Part shown: positions 24,390-32,827 of the stretch, piece after piece
Position numbering within the stretch: the first letter of the stretch is position 1
Layout: every line of letters starts with the position of its first letter
Source: Fontibacillus phaseoli
GTDB taxonomy: Bacteria; Bacillota; Bacilli; Paenibacillales; Paenibacillaceae
NCBI RefSeq assembly: GCF_003337355.1
Contig: NZ_QPJW01000004.1
Span: 1 to 64,000 of the forward strand
Direction of reading: 5' to 3'
DNA length: 64,000 nucleotides
Notes under the pieces: model-generated
The model's database searches: none
The model's input: the letters and a program-made list of their open reading frames with translations, nothing else
Told to the model about the DNA's origin: nothing
Translations under genes and position numbers: made by a program

Positions 24390-25064
24390 ATGGCTCACAC
24401 AGAGAAAAAGCAATTTGCCGTAATCGGTATGGGGCGGTTTGGTTTAAGCGTGGCTAAAGCGCTCAGCGGCATGGGATTTGACGTACTCGCGATTGATTCC
24501 GACGAACTGCAGACACAAGCCGTATCCACTATCGTGACGCATGCGGTATCGGCCGATTCCACCGATGAGGAAGCGCTTCGGGCGCTGGGCATTCGCAATT
24601 TTGACGTTGTCGTCGTGGCCATCGGGGAAGATATACAGGCCAGCATCCTTACGACCCTCATTCTGAAAGATATGGGCGGGCCGTTAATCGTAGTCAAAGC
24701 TCAGAACGAGCTGCACGGGAAAGTGCTGCACAAAATCGGCGCGGATAAAGTGATTTATCCGGAGCGGGATATGGGTCTCCGCGTGGCGCATCATCTGACT
24801 TCTCCGAATATCCTCGATTACATTGAGTTGTCGGATGAATACAGCATCGTAGAATTGCGCGCTACGAAGGCGATGATCGGGCAAAACTTGAAGGAGTTGA
24901 ACGTCCGGGCCAAGTTCGGCTGCAATGTTATGGCGATCAAGCGCGGAACGAAGATGAATATTTCGCCTTCCTCCAGCGATCGTCTCTCCGAAGGCGATGT
25001 GTTGGTCATTGTCGGTGAGAAGAACGACTTGACGAAAATGGAGCTGGCATACTCGGAAGGTTAA
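24390..25064 (+). CDS. Ktr-type K+ channel regulatory subunit (KtrA/KtrC)
   Basis: 224 residues. RCK-N Rossmann domain with GMGRFGLSVAKAL (nucleotide motif, about residues 13-25) and acidic IDSDE; RCK-C domain from about residue 140. It gates a KtrB/KtrD membrane channel in response to nucleotides such as ATP and c-di-AMP. No channel gene is adjacent, as for ktrC in Bacillus, so KtrC is more likely than KtrA. Divergent from sspI. Confidence 0.88.
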   Translation: MAHTEKKQFAVIGMGRFGLSVAKALSGMGFDVLAIDSDELQTQAVSTIVTHAVSADSTDEEALRALGIRNFDVVVVAIGEDIQASILTTLILKDMGGPLIVVKAQNELHGKVLHKIGADKVIYPERDMGLRVAHHLTSPNILDYIELSDEYSIVELRATKAMIGQNLKELNVRAKFGCNVMAIKRGTKMNISPSSSDRLSEGDVLVIVGEKNDLTKMELAYSEG

Positions 25065-25120
25065 GCCGAGCCGGAACCAGGGCTGGATTAGTCAATTTCG
25101 GATAAAGGAATGAAGCATGG

Positions 25121-25939
25121 ATGCAAATACAGTCTCCGCAAAATTCCCGGGTGAAGGAATGGGCCGGACTGCTTGAAAAGAAGCAGCGGGACAAGCAGGG
25201 CAAATACCTGATCGAAGGCATTCATTTGGTCAAGGAAGCGCTGGAGGCGCAGGCTGATATGGAATGCGTCTGCTATGAGGCGGAGGCGGGGATTCCCCAT
25301 GAACTGGCCGAGGCCGCATCGGCCGGCCTGGATGTGGAATGGATCGGCGTATCCGCCGCGGTCATCGCCAAATGCAGCGATACGAAGACGCCGCAGCCGG
25401 TATTTGCCGTCGTCCGCAAAGACGGCGGGGCCTTACAGCCGCTGCTGGATACGGCAGGCGGGCTGGTGGTGGTGCTGGACGGCGTGCAGGATCCCGGCAA
25501 CGTCGGCACCATTATCCGCACCGCCGACGCGGTCGGCGCGGACGGGGTCATCGTCGGCGCCGGATGCGCCGACATTTACGGGCCCAAGGTGCTGCGCGCC
25601 ACCATGGGCTCGCTCTTTCACTTGCCGGTGGTACACGGCAAGCTGGACGAGTTGCTGCCGCAGGCCAAGGCTCGCGGCATCCGGCTGGCCGGCACCAGCC
25701 TGCAGGCGGCGGTGAACTGCTACGCGTACGACTTCACCGGGCCGGTATGGCTGCTGTTCGGCAACGAAGGAAGCGGCCTCAGTCCGGAAGTCCGCGGCCT
25801 CATGGACGACGGCCTCATCATCCCGATGCTCGGCCGCGCGGAATCGCTCAACGTAGCGATGGCCGCCTCGGTGCTGCTGTACGAAGCGCTGCGGCAGCGG
25901 CATTTTTCGCCGGGGACTGTGAGTTATAACGTAAATTGA
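25121..25939 (+). CDS. TrmH (SpoU)-family RNA methyltransferase
   Basis: 272 residues. N-terminal substrate-binding domain (SRVKEWAGLLEKKQRDKQGKYLIEG) and C-terminal trefoil-knot SAM domain with motifs VQDPGNVGTIIRTADAVGAD (motif 1), LFGNEGSGL (motif 2) and MLGRAESLNVAMAASVLLYE (motif 3). It 2'-O-methylates an RNA; corresponds to Bacillus YsgA by position near sspI. Its second half is clearly richer in GC than its neighbours, which produces long open frames in other frames. Ribosome site AAAGGAATG. Confidence 0.9.
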   Translation: MQIQSPQNSRVKEWAGLLEKKQRDKQGKYLIEGIHLVKEALEAQADMECVCYEAEAGIPHELAEAASAGLDVEWIGVSAAVIAKCSDTKTPQPVFAVVRKDGGALQPLLDTAGGLVVVLDGVQDPGNVGTIIRTADAVGADGVIVGAGCADIYGPKVLRATMGSLFHLPVVHGKLDELLPQAKARGIRLAGTSLQAAVNCYAYDFTGPVWLLFGNEGSGLSPEVRGLMDDGLIIPMLGRAESLNVAMAASVLLYEALRQRHFSPGTVSYNVN

Positions 25940-25990
25940 GAATGATTATAAGATGGTTTGAGACTATTTATAACATCAGAGTGAGACAAC

Positions 25991-26041
25991 CAAATGGCAT
26001 CAAAGTCCTTCGTATTCAAGGGCTTGCTGCCATTTGTTTTA
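25991..26041 (+). terminator. Intrinsic terminator
   Basis: AAATGGCA...TGCCATTT outer stem with an inner CAAAGTCCTT/AAGGGCTTG stem, followed by TGTTTTAT. It lies 52 bases after the methyltransferase stop. Confidence 0.8.
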
Positions 26042-26067
26042 TATTGATCTTGAAATTTTGAAGAAGA

Positions 26068-27532
26068 ATGATAAAAGAATTGAGTTTAAAGGATGTGGGT
26101 ATCATTAGCAAAAAATTTACATCGATTATTCTTTGGGCTAGTTTCCTCATTCTGTTGTCGGTAAGTACGACTTACTTCATTGCAAAGATATTTCCTAATG
26201 ACGAAATAGATTCTGTCATAGAACAATCGGAAACTCATTCGTCCGGAATACTGACTACGGAAGCGGTGGGTGAAGCACAGGTAAGGGATTATTATGTCTC
26301 ACCGCAAGGCAAAGACACAAATCCGGGGACTTTGAATGCGCCGCTCGCCAGCATCCAGAAAGCAATCGAATTAGTCAAGCCGGGCGGTTCCGTAATCCTT
26401 CTTGAAGGAGTATATCACCAAACTGTAAGCATCGAAAAATCAGGATTCGTCGGACCATGGCTACATATCTTTGCGCAATGCAAAGGGACAAACGGCAATA
26501 ATGGAAGGTAAAGGCGTACAGCAAGTTGATAATGGCGTTATCAGTATTGACAATGCCAGCTATGTACGCGTGACAGGCCTAGAAATACGTCATTACAATA
26601 CAAGTTCCGCTGATGTTACTCCCATCGGCATTCATGTGAGCGGTAGCGGCAGAAATATTGAAATTATAGGGAATCGCATTCACGATATGGGGACAAACGC
26701 GGGTCAGAAGGCAGGCGGCGGTAATGCACATGGCATTGCAGTTTACGGTAACTCGGCAGCTTCAATAAACAAGATTGATATTATCCAAAATGAGTTATAC
26801 AACCTGAAGCTGGGAGCCAGCGAAGCAATGGCAATTAATGGAAATGTTGACGGTTTTCGTGTTATGCAGAACATTGTGCACGATAACAACAACATCGGCA
26901 TCGACATCATTGGGTTTGAAGGTATCGCACCGAACCCTGTTCAGGATCAGGCACGAAACGGTGTTATTCAAGAAAATCAGGTTTACAATAATTCCTCTTA
27001 TGGAAATCCCGCATATGGAAACGACTACTCAGCCGCTGGTATATATGTTGACGGTGGCAAAGATATGAAGATCATCGACAATAACATTCACGACAATGAC
27101 TTTGGGATTGAACTGGCAAGTGAGCATGCCGGAGGTGTAACTTCAAATGTAGAGGTATCACTTAACCGCATTTATAACAATAGTGCGGCAGGCATTACAC
27201 TTGGCGGCTATGACGAAGATCGTGGAAGGACGGAAAATAGCATCATTAAAGAAAATAAGTTAACTGAAAACAACTCCAAGCATCTTGGTTACGGTGAAAT
27301 CAATTTGGCCTTCGACACAAGGAACAATGAATTGCGCAACAACTACATCGAAGCGAATGAGGATGGACTAATGATCACAAATGAGTTCACCCAAAATGAA
27401 GGTAATAAAGTTGACTTTAATCACTATAGCAGTAAAAATCAAGCACATTGGATATGGAAAGGTGAAGAATTTGATGACTTCAGAGCTTATCGGACACAGA
27501 CAGGTAATGATTTGCATTCAGATTTGAACTGA
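26068..27532 (+). pseudogene. Right-handed beta-helix protein (DUF1565, pectate-lyase-like), split by a frameshift
   Basis: Two frames make one protein. Frame 1 (26068-26511): N-terminal anchor segment (about residues 17-38), then DYYVSPQGKDTNPGTLNAPLASIQKAI, the DUF1565 start of secreted beta-helix enzymes, and GVYHQTVSIEKSGFVG. Frame 2 (26471-27532) continues with many short N-rich coils (IEIIGNRIHDMG, MKIIDNNIHDNDFGIEL) to a natural end. A single-base indel in the bases 26475-26490 would join them as ...LHIFAQ + KGQTAIMEGKGV. Family members are PL9-type lyases or other polysaccharide enzymes. Decay or a sequencing error; about 488 residues if repaired. Confidence 0.75.
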
Positions 27533-27535
27533 GAG

Positions 27536-27583
27536 AACCCGGTCTTGCCCTGAACCAAGGACAAGAACTGGGTACCTTTTGCT
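27536..27583 (+). terminator. Probable terminator after the beta-helix gene
   Basis: Imperfect stem ACCCGGTCTTG / CAAGAACTGGGT and CCTTTT tail. Bases 27584-27830 hold further small hairpins (for example CAAGCCCCATT/AATGGCTTG near 27690-27716) but no gene I can support. Confidence 0.5.
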
Positions 27584-27830
27584 GAAAAGGGGAAGAACTC
27601 AATTCGAGTGCTTAATTATCGAAGAACACACTCAAAAGGATAATAAAACATTATCTTGGGTTTTGACGAGAGTAACCCAGCAAGCCCCATTTAAAAGGAA
27701 TGGCTTGTTCTGTCTGTATGACTCCATCAATTTGAAATTCGATTAAGCGTTGTGCCCCTGGAAATTCCAATATTTCTTATTCACTGATTTCCCAAACGAT
27801 GCTGCGGTAGTAATCGAGTTCTGACAAATG

Positions 27831-28244
27831 TTAAGACCGAGTGTATACAGCGTTCCCCATATCGCGATCAATGGGGTCATAGGTATGGAATAATTCCCCC
27901 AATGTAAAGATCAGCAGATATAAAAGCCCGAAGACAACCGGATAGACCAATGCAGTTTGCATAGCGCGTTTGTGCAGTAATACACCCGATAAAATATTTC
28001 CAATTAAACCAGTTGCCCCAAAAACCAACAACATAAAGCTAATTTGTTTCCCGGACATGCCAGTGATTCCATCTAAGAACTCAGCAAAAAAACTGAAAGT
28101 AGCGTACATACCTGCATTCAATACAATCATGGTAATAATACTAATCCATGCGACGGTTTTACGTAGCACCCTTAATTGGGAACTGTACGCAAGTTTTTCT
28201 TTTACTGGCATCGACGGAATGAAGAATAGAATAGCAGCAAACGT
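27831..28244 (-). pseudogene. MFS transporter fragment
   Basis: On the minus strand about 135 codons from the middle of a major facilitator: a segment ending TFAAILFFIPS, the central cytoplasmic linker, then three to four helices (ISIITMIVLNAGMYATFSFFAEFL, FMLLVFGATGLIGNILSGVLL, VVFGLLYLLIFTLG). The start is lost (a stop in frame just upstream of 28244) and the end is replaced by unrelated residues. It resembles sugar or drug efflux proteins of the AraJ/YdhP type. Clearly broken on both sides. Confidence 0.7.
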
Positions 28245-28272
28245 TTATCGCATTGATGATGGCGAAGAAATA

Positions 28273-28323
28273 GAGGGAAGCCCGAAGAGAGAAAACATAA
28301 ATAGAGGGTCTTAGGCTTCCCTC
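28273..28323. repeat. Perfect 10-bp inverted repeat
   Basis: GAGGGAAGCC (28273-28282) and GGCTTCCCTC (28314-28323) enclose 31 bases. It lies between the MFS fragment and the AraC operon; could be a weak terminator. No transposase is nearby. Confidence 0.45.
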
Positions 28324-28390
28324 ATCCGTGCCGTAAAGAGAAATGGGGTAAGGCCTCTTCGGCCTCTCCGCGAAATAAATATTCTAAATG

Positions 28391-28485
28391 TTATAATGGG
28401 AGGAAAGAGGATGTTCACCATTAAGGAAGCCTTTCCGCATGGTGATCTTGTGCTCGGAAATACTCTTGAATTGAGATTTTTTTGA
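28391..28485 (+). other. Putative TATAAT box and 24-codon open frame before the AraC gene
   Basis: TATAAT at about 28392-28397 is followed by GGGAGGAAAGAGG and ATG 28411, opening MFTIKEAFPHGDLVLGNTLE... with a stop at 28483. The start resembles PucR-type regulator N-termini, so it may be the stub of a lost gene; it could also be an upstream small ORF. The TATAAT lacks a clear -35. Confidence 0.35.
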
Positions 28486-28526
28486 AATTCCCGTTGGTTT
28501 TACATTTTTTTTAAAGGAGAACGGAA

Positions 28527-29417
28527 ATGAGTTTGTATTTGGAAATCCCGCAACTTGACAAGCATTTTCCTTTCCGCAGTTTTATTAATAAAGGCGACGT
28601 CCTTGTTTATCCCCACTGGCATAAGGAGATTGAAATCATTTATGTGACCCAAGGAAGCTTGGAACTGGGAATTAACGATACTTCCATCCGCATGAAACAA
28701 GGGGAGGTCCAATTCATTAATGGCGGGGATGTCCATTATTTTTTGGCTTCTCCCGACAGCGAGCGGGTCGTCATTCAGTTTGATTTGAGCTTTTTTCAGG
28801 AGGTGTCCGTGTTAAGCGGCCAGGAACGCCCGCTTAGAGACGTATTTACGGAGATGGAGCAATCGAGCTGGAATTGGCCTGAAGAGACGGCCGCCAAAAT
28901 GCTTTCGCTGATTAAAAGCGTATATGAGGAAGAGACTGACCGCGAAGAGGGATATGCCTATATCATCAAAGCCAAACTTTTTGAAATGCTGACGCTGATT
29001 CTAAGGGAAGTACCGAGAAGTACGACACCACGCCGATCCCGGATCTCGGAGAAGACTGTGAGCCAGTCCAAAGGGACGCTTTGGAAGCTGGAACGTATTT
29101 TCGAATATGTGGAGCATCATTATCAGGAAGCGGTTTCGTTAAAAAGCGTGGCCGAATATATGGGCTTTAGCCCCTATTATTTCGCCAAGTTGTTTAAGAA
29201 GAATACGGGAATGACCTTCGTTACATTTCTGAATGAATATCGATTGAATAAAGCCAAATGGATTCTGCTGAATGAAGACAATCCGATGACCGAGGTGGCG
29301 GAGGCTGCGGGCTTCAGCAGCGTGAAAACGTTCCATCACTTTTTTAAGAATGCCACGGGAACATCGCCCTTAAAATACCGGAGGACAATATCCGGGAATA
29401 AAACGGCAAGAACTTAG
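28527..29417 (+). CDS. AraC-family transcriptional regulator (cupin sensor)
   Basis: 296 residues. N-terminal cupin-like sensor (YPHWHKEIEIIYVTQGSLELGI...GEVQFINGGDVHYF, about 28-75) and C-terminal double HTH (VSLKSVAEYMGFSPYYFAKLFKKNTGMTF...AGFSSVKTFHHFFKNATGTSPLKYR, about 195-290). Ribosome site TAAAGGAGAACGG. It sits 68 bases before a dehydrogenase-isomerase-dehydrogenase operon, which it probably controls in response to the imported sugar or polyol. Confidence 0.88.
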   Translation: MSLYLEIPQLDKHFPFRSFINKGDVLVYPHWHKEIEIIYVTQGSLELGINDTSIRMKQGEVQFINGGDVHYFLASPDSERVVIQFDLSFFQEVSVLSGQERPLRDVFTEMEQSSWNWPEETAAKMLSLIKSVYEEETDREEGYAYIIKAKLFEMLTLILREVPRSTTPRRSRISEKTVSQSKGTLWKLERIFEYVEHHYQEAVSLKSVAEYMGFSPYYFAKLFKKNTGMTFVTFLNEYRLNKAKWILLNEDNPMTEVAEAAGFSSVKTFHHFFKNATGTSPLKYRRTISGNKTART

Positions 29418-29485
29418 GAAGAAAGCATGCGGCTAGATTTGTATTATAGAGTTAAGAAACAAACAAGTGGAGGAATGAGAAAGAA

Positions 29486-30562
29486 ATGACATTAAAAATT
29501 GGAATTATCGGCTGCGGCGGTATCGCGAACGGTAAACATATGCCTGCTTTGAAGAAATTAAACGAAGTAAGCATGGTTGCGTTTTGCGACATAGTTCCTG
29601 AACGCGCCGAGCAGGCAAAAGCGGATTTTGGAAGTGAAAGCTCCGCGGTATACAGGGATTACAAAGAATTGTTAAAGGATACAACTATAGACGTCATTCA
29701 TGTGTGTACGCCGAATATTTCCCATGCGGAAATTTCGATAGCCGCCATGGAAGCAGGAAAGCACGTGATGTGCGAGAAACCGATGGCCAAAACGACAGAA
29801 GAAGCGCAAGCGATGATCGATGCCTCCAAACGGACCGGCAAAAAGCTGACGATCGGCTATCAAAACCGGTTCAGAAGCGATTCGGACTATTTGCACAAGG
29901 TGTGCGAACAAGAAGGACTGGGAGAAATTTATTATGCCAGAGCCAAGGCAATCCGGCGGCGCGCGGTTCCGACCTGGGGCGTTTTTCTGGATGAAGAAGC
30001 GCAGGGCGGAGGTCCGTTGATCGATATCGGAACCCATGCGCTGGATCTGACGCTGTGGATGATGAATAATTACAAACCTAAATATGCCGTGGGAAATGCT
30101 TATCACAAGCTGTCCGGCAAAAAGAACGCCGCGAATGCTTGGGGCCCATGGGACCCGCAGAAGTTTACGGTTGAGGACTCGGCCATCGGGTTTATTACGA
30201 TGGAAAACGGTGCGACCATTGTGCTTGAAGCAAGCTGGGCTCTAAATACGCTTGATGTAGGTGAAGCAAAAACGGTCCTTTGCGGAACCGAAGGCGGCGC
30301 GGACATGGAAAACGGGCTGCGCATCAACGGGGAAAACTTCGGCAAGACGTATACGCAGCATATTGAATTGGGCGCCGATGGGGTCGATTTTTACGACGGA
30401 GCTCAGGATGATCCGGCCTTGGCCGAAGCTTCCCAGTGGATCGACTGCATTTTGAACGATAAGGAACCTGTCGTTAAGCCGGAGGAAGCGCTTGTGGTAA
30501 CACGGATCTTGGAAGCTATCTATAAATCGTCCGAAACCGGACAACCTGTATATTTCGATTAA
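29486..30562 (+). CDS. Gfo/Idh/MocA-family oxidoreductase 1
   Basis: 358 residues. NAD(P)-binding GIIGCGGIANGKHMPAL (about 6-22) and EKPMAKT (about 95-101), the signature in which the Lys is catalytic. C-terminal alpha/beta domain with GGGPLIDIGTHALDLTLW. Such enzymes oxidise or reduce a sugar, inositol or keto-sugar; the substrate cannot be read. First gene of a three-gene operon, behind GTGGAGGAATGAG. Confidence 0.9.
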   Translation: MTLKIGIIGCGGIANGKHMPALKKLNEVSMVAFCDIVPERAEQAKADFGSESSAVYRDYKELLKDTTIDVIHVCTPNISHAEISIAAMEAGKHVMCEKPMAKTTEEAQAMIDASKRTGKKLTIGYQNRFRSDSDYLHKVCEQEGLGEIYYARAKAIRRRAVPTWGVFLDEEAQGGGPLIDIGTHALDLTLWMMNNYKPKYAVGNAYHKLSGKKNAANAWGPWDPQKFTVEDSAIGFITMENGATIVLEASWALNTLDVGEAKTVLCGTEGGADMENGLRINGENFGKTYTQHIELGADGVDFYDGAQDDPALAEASQWIDCILNDKEPVVKPEEALVVTRILEAIYKSSETGQPVYFD

Positions 30563-30610
30563 TCGCTAAATAAACCAATCATTATTTTTGAATAAAGAGA
30601 GGAATGTACG

Positions 30611-31579
30611 ATGAAACTGGGAGTTTTTGATCCGTTATTTTCTAATTTGACGTTAGATGAAATGCTGGATAAGTTAGCTTCTGCTGGTTTGGATGCCGTT
30701 GAGATCGGTTCCGGGGGCAACCCGGGAAATGCGCATTGTCCTACAGATGAATTACTTGAGAGTGAAGAGAAGCGAAAGGCCTATCTTGAGAAATTTGAAC
30801 GTCGGGGTTTGATCATCAGCGCTTTCAGCTGCCATAACAACCCGATTTCTCCGGATCCCGTCGAGGCGCGGGCAGGAGATGAAATTTTGCGGAAATCTAT
30901 TAAGCTGGCCTCCCTTATGGGAGTGCCTGTCGTGAATACATTCTCGGGTACTGCCGGAGATAGTGAGGACGCGAAAGCTCCGAACTGGCCTGTTATTCCA
31001 TGGCCAACTGTATATAGCGACATTAAGAAATGGCAGTGGGAGAATAAGCTTATTCCATATTGGAAGGAAATCGGTAAGTTTGCGGAAGAGCATCATGTGA
31101 AAATAGGTATCGAATTGCATGGCGGATTTTTGTGCCATTCACCATATACGATCCTGAAGTTACGGGAAGAGACCTGCGAAGCGATTGGCGTAAATCTGGA
31201 TCCAAGTCACCTGTGGTGGCAAGGTATCGATCCGGTAGGTGCAATCAAAATATTGGGCAAAGCCGGCGCGATTCATCATTTTCATGCCAAGGATACTTAT
31301 TTGGATCAGGACAATATCAACATGTACGGTTTGCTGGATATGCAGCCCTACGAGGATGTACAAAACCGGGCATGGACTTTCCGTTCCGTTGGCTGCGGTC
31401 ACAGCATGACCGAGTGGTCCGACATAATCAGCGCTCTGCGGATTTACGGATATGATTATGTAATCAGCATTGAACATGAGGATCCTTTGATGTCCATAGA
31501 CGAAGGATTCAACCGTGCGGTAACCAATCTGCAATCGATTCTGATCCGTGAACAGCCGACCGGTATGTGGTGGGCCTAA
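30611..31579 (+). CDS. Sugar phosphate isomerase/epimerase (AP-endonuclease-2 TIM barrel)
   Basis: 322 residues. Xylose-isomerase-like TIM barrel: MKLGVFDPLFSNLTLDEMLDKLASAGLDAVEIGSGG, a catalytic/metal stretch KIGIELHGGF, GVNLDPSHLWWQGIDP, HFHAKDTYLD and SIEHEDPLMS, which line the divalent-metal site of this family. Related proteins act on inositol derivatives or 3-keto-sugars, consistent with the two flanking Gfo/Idh/MocA enzymes. Ribosome site GAGAGGAATG. Confidence 0.88.
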   Translation: MKLGVFDPLFSNLTLDEMLDKLASAGLDAVEIGSGGNPGNAHCPTDELLESEEKRKAYLEKFERRGLIISAFSCHNNPISPDPVEARAGDEILRKSIKLASLMGVPVVNTFSGTAGDSEDAKAPNWPVIPWPTVYSDIKKWQWENKLIPYWKEIGKFAEEHHVKIGIELHGGFLCHSPYTILKLREETCEAIGVNLDPSHLWWQGIDPVGAIKILGKAGAIHHFHAKDTYLDQDNINMYGLLDMQPYEDVQNRAWTFRSVGCGHSMTEWSDIISALRIYGYDYVISIEHEDPLMSIDEGFNRAVTNLQSILIREQPTGMWWA

Positions 31580-31601
31580 ATCAAAGAAAAGGGGATTGTC
31601 A

Positions 31602-32660
31602 ATGGATGATCGGATATACAATGTGGCTATTATCGGCTACGGGGGCATGGGTAGTTATCATGGCCAGTTGATGGAGTCCGAGCCGCAGGTTGCCGTTATC
31701 GGCGTACACGATATCGTGGAGTATCGGATGGAACTGGCCAAAGCCGGCGGCCATAAAGCCTATCCAAGTTTGGACGCCGTTCTGGACGATGAGTCCGTGG
31801 ATGTGGTTTTGATCGCCACGCCTAACGACGTTCACAAAGAGATTGCGATCAAAGCCCTCCAGGCCGGCAAACACGTGATTTGCGAAAAGCCGGTTACGAT
31901 AACGAGTTCTGATTTTATGGATATCGTCGAAGTGGCGAATCAGAAGAACCGCGTGTTTACGGTGCACCAAAATCGCCGCTGGGATGAAGATTTCCGGATT
32001 GCCAAAGAGATAATCGAAAAAAAGACTTTGGGAGAACTGTTTCATTTGGAATCCCGGGTTCAGGGAGCCAACGGCATTCCCGGCGACTGGCGCCAACTGA
32101 AGGCTTACGGCGGAGGCATGTTGCTGGATTGGGGCGTGCATCTACTGGACCAGTTGCTTCTGATTACGGACAGCCCGATCGAAAGCGTCGCCGCAACCTT
32201 AAGTTATGTTTTGGGAACCGAAGTGGATGACGGTTTTACAAGCTATATTAAGTTCAAGGATGGTTTGACGGCGTTCATTGAAGTGGGAACGACCAATTAC
32301 GTGAAGCTGCCGCGCTGGTATATCAAAGGTACGGAAGGTACAGCGGTGATCAAGGATTGGGATTTGAGCGGGGAGATCATCACCCGGAATCCGGAGGTCG
32401 CGCATATAGAGCCGAAGCCGATCCAAGCGGGCCAGGGGTTGACTAAGACGATGGCGCCGCCGTCCGAGGAGTCCACGCTTACGCTTCCGATTGAGAAACC
32501 GGCCCCTGCGGCGCAGACCTTCTATACTAACTTTGTTTCCGTTATCGAAGGAAAGACGGAGCCTGCGGTAAAGAACGAGGAAGTACACCGTGTACTAGTA
32601 CTAATTGAGATGATTTTTGAGACGGCGGAAACCAAAAGCGTGATCCATAGAAGTATTTAA
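31602..32660 (+). CDS. Gfo/Idh/MocA-family oxidoreductase 2
   Basis: 352 residues. Nucleotide motif AIIGYGGMGSYHGQLM (about 8-23) and CEKPVTIT (about 94-101). C-terminal domain with GGGMLLDWGVHLLDQLL. ATG 31602 follows AAAGGGGATTG and lies 22 bases after the isomerase stop; an in-frame upstream start overlapping the isomerase has no ribosome site. With the first dehydrogenase it could interconvert hydroxyl and keto groups around the isomerase step. Confidence 0.9.
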   Translation: MDDRIYNVAIIGYGGMGSYHGQLMESEPQVAVIGVHDIVEYRMELAKAGGHKAYPSLDAVLDDESVDVVLIATPNDVHKEIAIKALQAGKHVICEKPVTITSSDFMDIVEVANQKNRVFTVHQNRRWDEDFRIAKEIIEKKTLGELFHLESRVQGANGIPGDWRQLKAYGGGMLLDWGVHLLDQLLLITDSPIESVAATLSYVLGTEVDDGFTSYIKFKDGLTAFIEVGTTNYVKLPRWYIKGTEGTAVIKDWDLSGEIITRNPEVAHIEPKPIQAGQGLTKTMAPPSEESTLTLPIEKPAPAAQTFYTNFVSVIEGKTEPAVKNEEVHRVLVLIEMIFETAETKSVIHRSI

Positions 32661-32767
32661 AGTGCGTCATATAGGGGAAGGGCAGGAGCTTTCTTCTTCA
32701 AAGGATCTTTTTAATTCGTTTATTTTTCTTGGACATCCTCTCATTTTTTACATTCCTAAATTCGAAT

Positions 32768-32816
32768 AAACCCGAACAAGTTTCAGGCATTTGCCTTGAC
32801 TCTTGTTCGGGTTTTT
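32768..32816 (+). terminator. Bidirectional terminator between the dehydrogenase operon and the AraC regulator
   Basis: 13-bp stem AAACCCGAACAAG / CTTGTTCGGGTTT with T's on the plus strand and A's before it, so it works both ways for these convergent genes. Confidence 0.85.
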
Positions 32817-32827
32817 CTATTACTCAT

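Noticed and set aside
25275..25929. Long arginine-rich open frames overlapping the TrmH-family gene
   Set aside because: Shadows caused by high GC; the SpoU motifs are in the annotated frame.
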